DNA of 64,000 nucleotides from Wurfbainia villosa (Eukaryota > Streptophyta > Magnoliopsida > Zingiberales > Zingiberaceae), in contig CM046004.1 in assembly GCA_025175895.1 (NCBI GenBank), positions 15,425,011 to 15,489,010 on the forward strand, read 5' to 3'. Shown here piece after piece: positions 33,888 to 45,702 of this stretch. Under the pieces are notes generated by a model. It had not been told where the DNA came from, did not search any database, and was given only the letters and a program-made list of their open reading frames with translations. The first letter of the stretch is position 1. Every line of letters starts with the position of its first letter. The position numbers and the translations under genes are program-made.

Positions 33888-34262
33888 GATTGGTGTCATA
33901 TGGCAATCGACTGGTGAGAGTCAACTAGGGTTTGACTATGGGAACTGGCCTAGCAGTCGACTGCCAGAGGAAGGCAGTCGACTGATCGGCCGAGCAGTCG
34001 ACTGATCGTGTGATCAGTCGACTGGTGCTCGGGTTTTGGAGCACAGAATGAAGTCTCACTCGACCGCTATGATCAACAGTCGAGTGATGGCTTGATCAGT
34101 CGAGTGATGGCTTGATCAGTCGAGTGATGGTCATAATCAGTCGATTGATGGTCATAATCAGTCGATTGATGATGGATCACTTGGATTTTTCCAACGTGGA
34201 TCTAGCCGTTGTCTCACGACAATAGTGGCATCAGTCGACTGATGGTCCTGAGCAGTCGACTG
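33888..34262. repeat. CAGTCGACTG palindrome cluster, El-11 5' LTR
   Basis: At least six exact palindromes plus a direct triplication of gatggcttgatcagtcgag near 34085-34130. Confidence 0.92.
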
Positions 34263-34786
34263 ATCGACGTTTTCTAGCATAGGTTGAAGCTTTAAATGGA
34301 ACTCGTGAAGGAGAAAAAAGCCAGTGGTTCTTGAGGGCATTTGGGGCGATTTGCTGCTACAAATCAGGGTCTCCAAGTTGATTTCAAGCAACCAAGCGAT
34401 CAAGCATTCAAAGAGCAATTGTAAAGTAGTTTTCTTTACTTGCATTGTATTTCATTGTTGCAATTGTTTGTATCTATTTCTTATTGTTGTAAGAATAGTT
34501 TGTAAGGGGTTTCTCCGCCTCCAACTTATGTCGAGAAGGAGTAGTTGTGATTAGTGATTGCGTGTGCATCACTATAGATCTTTAAAGCTCGATCCGTGGA
34601 GTAGGAACCGTTCAGTTCCGAACCACGTTAAATATTCTTGTGTTTGTGTTTGTCTTATTTCGTTATTGCTTTTATTATTATTCCACTGCGCATAACGAGT
34701 TTTGTAGAGACGAACCCGAACATATTCCATCGACGTATAGCATGACGCTATTCAGCCCCCCTCTAGCATTCCAACAATCCCCTACA

Positions 34787-34804
34787 AGTAGTATCAGAGC
34801 GAGG
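34787..34804 (+). promoter_or_regulatory. Primer binding site of El-11
   Basis: agtagtatcagagcgagg after the LTR end, Met-tRNA type with one change from tggtatcagagc. Confidence 0.88.
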
Positions 34805-34851
34805 CCGCTCTTCAAAGTCTAACAACTAAGGGAGCACGCTAGAGGGTGAAG

Positions 34852-36578
34852 ATGGAAGTCCAAGAGAAATTAGGATGGGACATCAACACACCGGTTCCTT
34901 ATGTTTTCTATGGACGAGAAGGCTTCAATTCTTGGAAGAGAAGAATTAAAGATTTTTTGATGATGAAGGATTTTGAGGAATGATCCATATTGATGGAGGG
35001 ATATAGCTATCCAATAGGACCAAAGGGAGGGTTCCTCAAGAAAAAGAGATGGGCCGAAGAGCAAGTTCAAGCCTTCGAGAAAAATGATAAGGTAATGAAG
35101 TTTTTAATTGATTTAATACCTAATAATATCTTGTGTATGTTAGGTAATTATATAGATGCTAAGGAGCTATGGAGCCAAGTGGCCAAGCTCCATGAAAGTC
35201 CGTCACCGATCCAAGAGGAAGGGACCGAAGAGGCAAGCACATCATCCTCAAAAGGAAGTGAGGACTTGGAGGTTGAGAGACCATCAACGTCCAAGGAGGA
35301 AGAGGAAGTAGAAGAAGAGGAGACCTCCAACTTTAGGATTGAGGGGGAGGAGATTAGAGCATCCTCAACACTAGAGCAACAAGAGGAGCCATCCACATCC
35401 GGTCGAGAGGAAGAAAAAACTCAAGAGACCCTCACCACCGAACTAGGTAACTCAATCAATTTGGTTTTAAATAAAAAACATATAATTTTCTTTGAGTGTA
35501 GGGAAGCCGGACACTACAAGAGTAAGTGCCCAAAGAAAGTAAGAAAAGCTCCACCGGCACCAAAGATCAAGGATGCTGGTTCCACAACAATCAAGAGAAA
35601 GGAGTAAGTGATTTTCTTCAAATGCCGTCAACCGGGACACTACTGGAATCAATGCCCGAAGGGAGAAAAGAAGGGGAAAAATGGAGCATCACAAGTAGGG
35701 GGAGCCACTAAGGCAAACCCTAAGGTATATCATTTTAATAATGCTCCTATTTTAGTTGATAGACAAAAGCATGCTAGGAATTTTAATTCTCTTGCAATTT
35801 ATGAAAAGCATGCTAATAGGAACAAGACTTTTGTTTAGGAGCTAAGAATTTTCATTTTGAAAATAAGGAGAAATTTGGGACTAATGTCCCTAAAAACAAT
35901 TTATTTAAGGACAAACCTAGGTCAAATAACTCAAGACCAATTCTACCTAGGGAGACAATTAGAAAGGTGCAAGAGCACCTAGGTTTTAACCCAAAATGGA
36001 CTAGGCATATGCCTAGAAAGGACAATGCCCAAAGATTAAATCAAAATTCTAAAATTGGGCAATTTGAGGTTGAAAATCAAGCCTTGAGGTCAAGGCTTGA
36101 GAAACTTGAGAAGACCCTTAGGAATATACAAAATCAATTTAAAGGGTCAAATGATCAAAAGCCTAGGTCCAAAAGTCAAAGTCAACAACTAGGACCTAAG
36201 AGACAAAAGTCAACCAAGGGCAAGCAAGGTTTGAGTCACAAACCTAAGCATAAGGTGGCTTATCATAGTGTTCCATTTGATTATGGAATACAAGCTAGGT
36301 CTAGGAAGACCAAGGTCACAAGGGAAGTCATCCCTAGAGTTGACCATGGTGTGTGACTAGTGGCTAGGGTTTCAAGGAAACCTAGGGAAGCCACTAAGAA
36401 GGTTGCAAGGGGAGTCACCCCTAGAGTCAACCTAGGTAAGACCACAATGACCAAGGCTAACAAGCCTAGGAGGGTCATTAGGAAGGTATCTAGGGAGGTT
36501 ATCTCTAAGGAATACCTAATTAACCCTAAAAGCTCAAATAGGTTTTGAGTTCCTAAGAGCGTGATTGATTCACGCTAG
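34852..36578 (+). pseudogene. gag: El-11 gag-type gene (SIRE-like), broken
   Basis: Starts at ATG 34852 (MEVQEKLGWDINTPVPYVFY). One frame continues to 35838 with stops at 34979-34981 (TGA at a probable Trp) and 35605-35607 (TAA). It shows the capsid-like part (NNILCMLGNYIDAKELWSQVAKL), acidic linker, and knuckles CRE-AGHYKSKC (near 35500; its first Cys is Phe) and CRQPGHYWNQC (near 35620). The frame shifts after 35838; coiled coil FEVENQALRSRLEKLEKTL (36065) and the basic C-terminus with V.REVIPRV repeats follow, with a TGA at 36354-36356. The loss of the first knuckle Cys is unusual. Confidence 0.87.
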
Positions 36579-38423
36579 ATGGGTTTAGGGTGTGCCAACC
36601 TTAAATGGAAGGGTAGTTAACCTAACCAAGGCAAAGGTGGCACTTTAGGTAATTTTCAAGGTTATGGGTACCTTGAAAATAGATTTGATCTTATGATCCT
36701 AAAAGAATTTAGGATATGCCAATACATTTTTAGAATTATGAAAAATAAATTAAATTGGCACAATTTAGGTTTAGAGGTTAGTGTGCCATTTTGGGCTTTT
36801 GACACACTTGGGAGGTTAGTAGTAATATGGCAAAATAAATCTAATTATAACAAATGGCAACTAATATTAAAATTTAGGTATTATGATACCTATACTTTTT
36901 ATATGCCATGCTTTGTTTGTCATATAACATGCCATGACATCATATTTATTTTTATCATTTATATGTCATGATCATGTTTAGGATTAAAGTTTTAAATTTC
37001 ATGTATGTTTAGATTATATCATATGTCATGACATCATGATCATTGGCCATGCTTTATTATGATATTATTTATGTCATGATCATATTTCATGCATTTAATT
37101 TAATGAAAATTGATTTAAGGACTTTGGCATGACTTGGAGTCCCATTTATAAGGGAATCAAGTAGGGTTGCCTTAGAAAAATGCATGAAACCCTAGATTAG
37201 GAGAACAAAACCCACATCTCACATCACATTGACTTGAATGTGTTTTCATACACTTTAGATACATGTGAGATGCTAGGATATGAGTCAAGTTCAAGGTGCA
37301 TAGTTTTTGCATCTAGATGAACCTAAACTCATCTTATTTCAAAAGTGGATCATTGGGAAAGCTTGTGTACAAGTCATGTACATTGAGCCCAAGGAATATG
37401 ATCCAAAATAAGGTTTTGAAAATATTTTAAAATCCTTTTGAAAAACCTTGGTGAAGTCTATCTTTTGATAGCAATCACCATTGATGAGATTGATACAAAG
37501 TGAGCTAAAACTTTGAAGCTTTTATTTACTTTTGGATTTTGTATCAATTTCACTATTTTATGGGTAAAATATTTTTCTATCATTTTTCATCCATTGTATT
37601 GACTATAAGTAATATACGTATGAATTTTCATGATTTTTCGATATACGTAGAATTACTTATGATTTTTTGAATTTCATTTCTGATAACTGAAATTATGTTT
37701 AGAATTTCAGTCGACTGCCCTGGGTGGCAGTCGACTGATGGAGATGACAGTCGACTAATTTCTGATCAAGTCGACTGCCAAGGCTGAATTCGGGAAAACA
37801 AGATTTGTTGACCCATTTTCAGCTATGGTAAAGGTCCCTAACCACTCCTAACCCTAGGATATGCTTTGGGAAGCATTAGAAAGGGTGAAAATCCATTGGA
37901 TATGGATTAGGAGAGTTGTTTAGGGTTTGTATCAAATTTAAGGTGTTGGAAAGTTCAATGTTGAATTTCTAACCTTATTTTTGATGGTTTAGAGTTCCTA
38001 TTGGCTTAGGAACTTTCCAAGGACATTGTTGGTGCAATGGTTAAGGGGGAGCAAGCCTTTAGGGGGAGGTATCCATCATGGGATGATGGATAGTATTTTT
38101 CCTCATGGGAAGGAAAAATGAGATTTTGAGATACCCAATTTGAAAATTGGGAGAGTATATAGGATTGCCTCTCTTGAGTGATATGAGACTTATCACTAGG
38201 AAGATGGTAGGCATCCTAGGTATGTTTGGACCAAGGGGGAGATTATAAGATCTCATTGGGACATGAGACATTGACCTCCTTGGAGAGATAACCTTTTTGA
38301 TGTTAGTCAAAAAGGGGGAGAATGTTTTGGGGGAGAAGTTAGAATTACCAATTTGGGATAATTGGTAAGGGATTTGAGTTAGTGTTCTAACTCAATGGTT
38401 TGTTTGGTTTTTGTCAAACATTA
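36579..38423 (+). other. Non-coding tail of El-11
   Basis: About 1.8 kb between gag and the polypurine tract, shared with El-4 and El-9 and without a shared frame. A palindrome cluster occurs at 37705-37790. Several short blocks near the end (38040-38340) resemble LTR-adjacent sequence, including a second aaaaagggggagaatg at 38308-38323. Confidence 0.7.
37705..37790. repeat. CAGTCGACTG cluster in the El-11 tail
   Basis: Two exact palindromes and two near copies (acagtcgactaat, caagtcgactgcc) outside any LTR. The equivalent places in El-4 (19255-19330) and El-9 (24735-24990) hold different sequence. Confidence 0.88.
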
Positions 38424-38436
38424 AAAAGGGGGAGAT
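38424..38436 (+). promoter_or_regulatory. Polypurine tract of El-11
   Basis: aaaagggggagat directly before TGTTGG. Confidence 0.92.
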
Positions 38437-39827
38437 TGTTGGTGCAATCGGCCCAGGTCACGATTGACCAGGACTCGAGTTTGACTCGAGTGATGTTTTG
38501 ATGTTCGACAAAAATATATATATGATTGTCATGGGAAGTCTAAAGCATGGGTCTTGGCAAGGAAAAGTCCAAGCATGGGTCTTGGCATGGAAAGTCCAAC
38601 ATGGATTGGCAAGGGAAAGTCCAAGCTTGAGTCTTGACATTTGAGAAGTCCAAGGGGTTTGATATTGGCGGCGTAAAGTCCAAGCGGGAGTCTTGGCAGC
38701 ATAAGTCCAATGGTTGGTGGTGTAAAGTCCAAGCGGAGTCTTGGCGACGTAAGTCCAATGTGCCTTGATGGTGTAGACACCGTTAGCATGACATAGCCGA
38801 TGGAAGCACCTGAAAGCTAGCGCGATGAATGAAATAAGTCATGGATCACTTGGAGGGATCCTAGAGGCGTGAGGCTGATGGAGGTGGCTAGAAGGCTTAG
38901 GTCTAGGCTAAGGGTGGTCTAGCAAGTATGGGGGAACCATACTTGGGCTAAAACCTCATGTCTATGGTGTGCCAGTCGACTGGTGTCATATGACAGTCGA
39001 CTGGTGAGAGTCAACTAGGGTTTGATCATGAATCGGTTTAGCAATCAACCGCCAGAGGAAGGCGGATCGGATCGAAGCAATGATCGATCGTGGATCGATC
39101 GATCGGGTGCTCAGGTTTTGAAGCACAGAATGGAGTCTCACTCAACCGCTGTGGTCAATAGTCGAGTGATGGCTTGATCAGTCGACTGATGGTCATAATC
39201 AGTTGACTGATGATGGATCCGTTGGATTTTTCCAGCGTGGATCTAGCCGTTGTCTCATGACAACAGTGGCATCAGTCGACTAATGGTCTTGAGCAGTCGA
39301 CTGATCAGCGTTTTCCAGCACAGGTTGAAGCTTTAAATGGAGCTCGTGAAGGAGGAAAAAGCCAGCAGTTCTTGAGGGCATTTGGGGCAATTTGCTACTG
39401 CAAATCAGGGTCTCCAAGTTGATTTCAAGCGACCAAGCGATCAAGCATTCAAAGAGCAATTGTAAAGTAGTTTTCTTTACTTGCATTGTATTTCATTGTT
39501 GTAATTCCTTGTATCTATTTCTTATTGTTGTAAGAATAGTTTGTAAGGGGTTTCTCCGCCTCCGACTTGTGTCGAGAAGGAGTAGTTGTGATTAGTGATT
39601 GCGTGTGCATCACTAGAGCTCTTTAGAGCTCGATCCATGGAGTAGGAACCGTTCGATTCTGAACCACGTTAAATATTCTTGTGTTCATGTTTGTCTTATT
39701 TTGTTATTGCTTTTATCATTATTTCGCTACGCATAATGAGTTTTGTAGAGACGAACGCGAACGTATTCCATCGACGTATAACACGACGCTATTCACCCCC
39801 CCTCTAGCATTCCAACGATCCCCTACA
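38437..39827 (+). repeat. 3' LTR of El-11 (F1)
   Basis: 1391 bp, TGTTGGTGCAATCGGCCC to ATCCCCTACA. Mini-hairpin array 38535-38772; palindrome cluster 38970-39303, with 39015-39115 replaced by gatcgatcgg-like sequence relative to the 5' LTR; R-U5 cassette 39550-39665. Confidence 0.93.
38535..38772 (+). repeat. CCAAG/CTTGG mini-hairpin array, El-11 3' LTR
   Basis: About eight units, near-identical to 33447-33682. Confidence 0.88.
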
Positions 39828-39832
39828 CTACT

Positions 39833-41003
39833 ATCAAATCAAATAATTAAGTTTACCAAGTCTACAAAGAAAGTTTTTTGTGGAAGTGTATAATTTTATC
39901 ATAGATTTTTCAAATTCCAAGTTAAGTCAAGTCGTCATCTCATTGTGTTCCTAAGGTTTTCAACTTTAAGCACTTACTTGCTCTATACGAGGGTTATCCT
40001 CCTAAACTAACATAAAGTTTCAAAGACATGCTTGGTATTGAAAGAAATTAATGGGTGTTTCCCTAGTAATCTAACTCAATCTCAAAGGGGCACCAAACCA
40101 TTTCCACTCATGACAACTATTTTCAAGATCTCTCTTTTATTTATTTTATTTCTTTTTTTTTTCAATCCAAGAGCTTCTGTTTCCCTCGTGTTCACTAAAA
40201 ATTTAATTTTTTTCAAATGGACTTACAAAATCCGAGCATCTTCAACAACTAAAATGCTAATTGAGAGTTACCTATGCATTCCAAAGTACTAGTTTAATGA
40301 GATGAATCATGACTAATTATGTACTAAATCGACTCTTCAAAATTTAGTCTATGTGTAGGAGAGAAATAAAAACTAACTAGTAGGTCTTGGTGAACTTTCA
40401 TTATCTCACTCAGGCTATAAAATTTCACCATAAAATAGAAAAATATGAATTACTAAAAACAATGAAGCATATCAACTTAATACCATCAAAATAAGTATAC
40501 ATTGAGGCCTCCTAAATTGACAAGTAATGCATGAACTAATAACAAAAATGACAATGCATGATTATAATAAGAAAACTCATAACCATGATGCATGCTAAAG
40601 AAACAATAAAACTAACTCTAAAATTTATAAAAGCAAACAACTAAATTATACAGGTAGAAAAACTAACTAAACACACGATCAATTAAGACGAAATATTTTC
40701 CCCCTAGACTTACATTGAAGTATACTTCTACAAGTGAAGCAATCGAGAAGGTCATGGAGGAAAATAAGGTAATTAAGGCATCCATGTATTCATGGACACA
40801 ATTAGTCACATGAAAAAGGAATAGTAAAAAGAAGTAAAATAGAAAAGGGAAATGCAGTAATAAACGAAATAAACAAGAAGAGAAAAAAAGAATGCTAGAA
40901 AAATAAAAACAATGAAAATTGAAAAGAAAGAATTTTAATCTAATCAATTCACTTTTCAACCAATATAAATTTAAATCAGTTCCTGACAAAGGTGTCAAAA
41001 ACT
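39833..41003 (-). other. Interior of El-8 next to its 5' LTR
   Basis: AT-rich, non-coding. Its end next to the LTR (minus: agtttttgacacctttgtcagg) matches the leader found after the 5' LTR of Athila/Tat-type gypsy elements (canonical tttttggcgccgttgccgggg), with C-to-T and G-to-A changes. The minus frame 40663-41040 is hydrophobic but low complexity and not supported as a gene. Confidence 0.65.
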
Positions 41004-42321
41004 TGATGGGTCGAAATCGCAAATGTACAGTTATCATCAACTAATAAAAGATATCGATCCCACAGAGATTGGTAAATCGAATACTGATTTACTAAATAAA
41101 TATAGATTGTCTACACCAAATTAGTTGGTTGAGGAAATAAAGCATTTAGAAAAGAAGAGGAACAGAGATTTTGTGAAGAGGGAATGGAGAATTCAGAGAT
41201 TGAGAATGAAAGAAAGGGGGAGATTAGAAGGATGGCATGATCCTAGGATTTCAGTTTCACCTAAATGATTATAAACATCAGGTTTGTGTCTCATTCCTAA
41301 TTTTCAATGGTTGTTTGAGTAGATAGGGTATCCTATTTTATCCGATATAAACTTTTGGAACTACACCGGCATATCTATTCCAATCGACATCTACATTCAG
41401 AGCAACAGAGTTAAGGGATTGCTTTCGCAAGGAGACCCCTGTTGCATGGTCCCACAGTCCTCAAGTTTCCCTCTCCTACTGTGTGAACTCGACTTGGAAT
41501 AAATCCATTAAGTCCTATGATAACCTATGAGTCCTCCCGGTGAATCGATCTACTTTCGTAGTCGATTCCTCCATGTCTCGATCTCTATAGATCGGAGAAT
41601 TGAGTTCAATTTTTGGTCCATCCCCTCATCCCTAAGATATGACCTAGTACTTTTGGCATCTAAATTGGGTAAACATAATATATCCAGAACACTAACAATC
41701 AAATCATTAAATAGGAAGTGAAAATAGATGTATAGCAAATGAAAACAATGCAAATAAACATGGATTTATTGCATAACAATGTTTACAAATCAAGGAGGCT
41801 ACTCTGTCATCCTCAAATCTTAGAATTTACTCCATAAATATGGAATAACAATCACAAGACATTGTAAAAGAAAAAAATAACATTGAAACTATCAGAGAAT
41901 TTAGAAAATAAAACTTAGTCTTGATTCGGATTGGGTCTTGGTTGCTACTCTCATTCAGATCTGGAGTATTGGTGATGAAATCCCTCCTGATCTAATCTCT
42001 GGCACTAGAGAGGTGCTCGGGCAATATTGTCCAATGGGTGGGGGCCCTTGGACGGTCCCCTTTGGGGGTTTAGGAGCCCTAGGGAAATCCCCTTCATCCT
42101 CCCCTCTCCTTCTCACGGTCTTACCTTTTTATAGGCGCTCAAAAACCCTATTCCTTGAAATAAACAACGGTCAAACACGGTCGTACCTCAAAGGCATGAC
42201 CCTGCCGTGCTTCGCTTTGGAAGAAACACACTCGTGTGGTGGAACATAATGAATACCATAAAAATGAGGTAGGATGTGTGCTAAAATGATAACAAAAATT
42301 CTATATAAAATGTGCACATCA
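41004..42321 (-). repeat. 5' LTR of El-8
   Basis: 1318 bp; on minus starts TGATGTGCACATTTTATATAG and ends CGACCCATCA. It carries the undisturbed target sites of El-9 (cctatgagtcctcc, 41525-41538) and of the TRIM. TATA-like ctataaaaagg on minus near 42130-42140. Confidence 0.85.
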
Positions 42322-42883
42322 ATACCATAGTCGCATTCCATCTCTGGAGGTTGGATTAACCTCTCTGTCAGGTTTCGATGTTCTCATCTTCTGTCACAAG
42401 CACAAGCTCTACATCCACTATTTTAGCTTAGTTTAATTTTACTACATGTCAAGTGTTTGTTTAAATGCCTCTTGCATTTGGTTAGCTTAGTTTAGCTTAA
42501 CATCATTTGTGCACGCTAAGTGCTTGCTTAAATGTTTCTTACAGTTTTTGTTACTTTAATTACTGCATTTTAAGTGTTTGATTAAATTCCTGCATTACCT
42601 TACTTGTTTGAATGTTTAAGTTTTGTTCTTTATTTGGATGCAATTAGGTTAGGTTAGATTAAAGATGTTTTAATTACCTTGCAATTAGATTCAAATTCCA
42701 ATTCCAACTGCCCATTTATAATAGAAAAATTCAAAGTAATAATTAGTGATCCTTAAACTATCATTCTATCAATTACATTCATTGGGAGACAATCTGAGTC
42801 ATCTCTATGCTACATTAGTGTAGAGGGAGTTCGATAAATTAAATTTGTTTGATACACCATGATGCGACACAAGCATGTTATCA
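42322..42883 (+). repeat. 5' LTR of El-7, right part
   Basis: Resumes after El-8 and matches 59490-59576 plus 60615-61120 of the 3' LTR. It ends catgttatca. The word cacaagct at 42401-42408 is the undisturbed target of El-15. Confidence 0.85.
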
Positions 42884-43078
42884 AAATGACATCGTTGTTG
42901 GGGAGTGTAGTGGTGCTTGGTAGACTTAGGATTATCTTTGTATCTTGCTAAAAATTTATCAGGTGCCTAAATTCTTTTATGTCTTGTATATCTATGTTTT
43001 GTCATATCTATTTCATGTGTCTTTTAATTTGTTTGTTAGTGTTTCAGGAAAGATAAGGAACTATCCTTTGTCTATAAA
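42884..43078 (+). promoter_or_regulatory. Leader and primer-site region of El-7
   Basis: aaatgacatcgttgttggg after the LTR resembles the gypsy leader aaatggcgccgttgccggg with C-to-T and G-to-A changes. The rest is non-coding. Confidence 0.6.
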
Positions 43079-44250
43079 CATGGATTTGTATTATCAATAA
43101 TTTGGAGGCTTTAATGAAATTTATTATTTCGACACTAAGCAATAGGGTACGAGGAATTAAAATGCATATTCTCAGTATTGTCAACCTGAATATCAATATT
43201 ATCAGTACCAAACTCAATATCATCAGTCTAATCTTCAGGACCACCATCCTTGTCAACAAAATAAGTATAATTCATTTTCTAGTACATATAATTTTAATTT
43301 AGATTTTAGGTATGGGATCACACAATAGTATATTCCTGAGCAACCTCAATGTTGTTAACCCCCACTACAACAAGACATTTATGAACCACTTACTAATATC
43401 TACATGTCTAGTAGGGGAGTGCAATCAAGTTTCAATTATGGAGAAGCACAATAGTAAAATGCATAGAATTCTTCATCTTATCAAAGTACATTGGGATTTC
43501 AGGATGAATTAATGCATAATGGACCACAATAATTCAAACAAGTTGAGTTAGCTCCTTGGAGTACATTCCAAGACTTCAATGAACAAGCTCCTACCTCCGC
43601 CCAACAAGATACTTTAATATAGGAACTTAGAAAGTTTATCCAACAAATAGCTATGCAACAATTGCAAATGACCAGTTGTCTCCAGACCCAACAACAAGTC
43701 GATGCATCAAGTCAATAATTGCAAATATAGATAGATCACTTCACATCATCTGTCACTGAGATGTTAGCACAAGAATCCATTTAGTTATCCTCAGAGTCAA
43801 CTCCTAGTAATGTTGATGTGCTTGAGGAGATGGATTGTAGAATTGGTGATACACTTGTCTCTACTCCTGCGATTCTACATGACTCCTCTATTGCTTTGCA
43901 TTATGATGATGAAGTTGTAGATGATGCTAATCTTGATGACGTTTATACTTGCAAGAGTCTAGGTGAAAATATTGTTATTGCTAAAGTTGTAGACTCGAAT
44001 GATATGGATGTTATGGGTAGAACTTTGGATGAAAAATAATGTTGTTGTTGATTTTGATGATTCTGATAATATTGATGAAGTTGTTGATGAAGTTGCTATT
44101 GTGCCAAATATTTAGGTTGATATTATACCCCTAGAGTTACCAGATATGCATAGAATTGGCATCATGATCAGAAGACAAATGAGGTAATGGTGGCAATCAA
44201 ATATAATGAGTTGATTCCCACGGGAGTGTTGGATAGCTGGAGGCCCCTAG
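43079..44250 (+). pseudogene. El-7 degenerate ORF (Tyr/Gln-rich, gag-like position)
   Basis: With frame changes one can read a Tyr/Gln/Asn-rich stretch with repeated YQ words (43090-43260), a middle with QDELMHNGPQ-like sequence, and an acidic end (43818-44036, LEEMDCRIGDTLVSTPAI, DDEVVDDANLDDVYTC). Many stops interrupt it. By position just after the leader it would be the first ORF of the element. I do not recognise a standard gag domain, and no pol domain follows. Confidence 0.45.
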
Positions 44251-44255
44251 ATTGG

Positions 44256-44857
44256 TGATGTAGGCACATCCATCACAACATGGCATGATCGTATTACTTA
44301 ACATGAGTGTGCGTTATTCAGAATAAAAAACAGGGCATACTAGAGCTTCCAGAGGCTACCATGGTCTATCCGTGGTCACCATCACAGGTGTGGATCATTC
44401 TATGGCTCGACACGAGACTTCTAGCAAGGAACATGGTTTGCTCGTGGTCCCCACCATGGTCGTGGTCTCCACCACGGGCAGGTCGTGGATCCTTGCACGG
44501 CCGTGGCATGCCGCTTCCATAAATTAGAGTTTCATTAATATTTTATTATTATTTTTATTTGGTCTGAATTTTATGTTTAAATTTTTATATTTACTTTTTC
44601 TATTTCGTTAAGAAATTTTTATTATTTCTTTTGTTTGAACTTTTTCCTTTCTCTAGCCTATTTAAAGATGGGCTTAGGCTCTTGTAATTCATAGATTAGT
44701 TTTTGATTAATAAAGTTTATTTTGGTTTCATTTAAACATAGAGGTTGATCCTCTTTTGTTAGTGAATTCCCCCTCTCCCTCGATTCTCTCTGCCCCTCTA
44801 TTCTAACCTCACGCATGGAAGGTTTTTAGCACCCATCCCGCTACCCCACTTGTATCA
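44256..44857 (+). repeat. 5' LTR of El-12
   Basis: 602 bp, TGATGTAGGCACATCC to CTTGTATCA. Includes tttaaag near 44660 and the A/T-rich tail region. The GC-rich part 44340-44520 (tggtc, ccacc words) gives a chance open frame. Confidence 0.8.
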
Positions 44858-44873
44858 GTTGGTATTAGAGCCC
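44858..44873 (+). promoter_or_regulatory. Primer binding site of El-12
   Basis: gttggtattagagccc, one change from the Met-tRNA site tggtatcagagcc. Confidence 0.75.
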
Positions 44874-45199
44874 TAGATCCATGGAAAGTCGATGAGGACC
44901 TGATTGTGGTCATGATTGACAAGTTCAGATTGAAGAAGTTGCACCCCAAGATCAAAGTACCCACGAGCTCATCGATCTACAGAGATAAATTATGGAGTTA
45001 TATCGACGATTGAGATTCATAGATGGTTGTCATAGTTGTGATCATGGTCGTAACTAGCAGGTTCCGATTGAGGAAGTCTCACCCCAAGATCGAAGTTTCC
45101 AAGAGACCATCAAGAATCTACAGAGAAAAGTCGGAGCATTAACTCGGCGAGTAACATTACGAGAATTTGAGGTAAATCTTCGATGCAAAATCTACATCA

Positions 45200-45674
45200 T
45201 CAAGAATATTGTGGTAATAAAGAATGATATGTAGACTCCATCTACAATGATGATGAAGATTCTATCTATGACAATGAAATTGAAGACCATGTCTACGATA
45301 ATGATGAAGACATGGAAGATCTCGTCTATAATGATAATAACACTGACAAGGACATGAGTGACACCATCTACGATGAGTATGACGATAATGAAAAACTTTA
45401 CGAAGATGGCCATGAGATATTGCTTGATCTCTCGCCCAAGGATGAAACGAGGGATGAATGGTTGATGACGATGAGCACCCATATTGAAGGATCAAATATT
45501 GTACTAGCACCCCAACAAGAGGATTTCACTCCTCTTTTGATATCTTCTATTTCTCCTCTTCTTTCTATGTCTAGGTGTTTAGTTGCATATGCTCTACCAC
45601 TTCATCCAAGTAGCATCTACGACTCAAGTTCAAATTTCTCCATCAAGGATCAAGCCTATCTAATCAGAACTTAA
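45200..45674 (+). pseudogene. El-12 interior acidic ORF remnant
   Basis: Open from 45312 to 45674 (120 codons, MEDLVYNDNNTDKDMSDTIY). Repeated Asp/Tyr/Asn words (IYDEYDDNE, VYDNDED-like) extend upstream in the same style to about 45200. The Asp/Tyr repeats reflect a gat/tat trinucleotide bias in the DNA. No known domain; coding status doubtful. Confidence 0.3.
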
Positions 45675-45702
45675 GGATGAGTTCTTTTCAATCCCGGGAT
45701 TC

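Larger units (their letters stand above)
33352..34786 (+). repeat. 5' LTR of El-11 (F1)
   Basis: 1435 bp, TGTTGGTGCAATCGACCC to ATCCCCTACA. Mini-hairpin array 33447-33682; palindrome cluster 33888-34262 with at least six exact CAGTCGACTG; R-U5 cassette 34510-34625; end block gctattcagcccccctctag near 34748. Confidence 0.93.
33352..39827 (+). mobile_element. El-11: F1 gag-only LTR retrotransposon
   Basis: 6476 bp with perfect target duplication CTACT (33347-33351, 39828-39832). 5' LTR 33352-34786, primer site 34787-34804, gag 34852-36578, non-coding tail, polypurine tract 38424-38436, 3' LTR 38437-39827. No protease, integrase or reverse transcriptase in any frame. It lies in the interior of El-8. 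The layout is the same as El-4 and El-9, without the extra ORF of El-9. Confidence 0.93.
22128..42321 (-). mobile_element. El-8: gypsy-type LTR element, minus strand, almost no interior
   Basis: Read on minus: 5' LTR 42321-41004, gypsy leader from 41003, interior 41003-39833 plus 33346-33241, polypurine tract 33280-33241, and 3' LTR 33240-22128. LTR ends are TGATGTG/TGATATG and CATCA. Target duplication ATAYC (atatc 22123-22127, atacc 42322-42326); the empty site survives in the El-7 3' LTR. The interior is only about 1.3 kb and non-coding. El-11 sits in it; El-9 and the TRIM sit in the 3' LTR. Confidence 0.82.

Noticed and set aside
40663..41040. Hydrophobic minus-strand frame resembling a membrane protein
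   Set aside because: Low-complexity A/T-rich DNA at the LTR-leader junction of El-8. The hydrophobicity is a by-product of T-rich codons.
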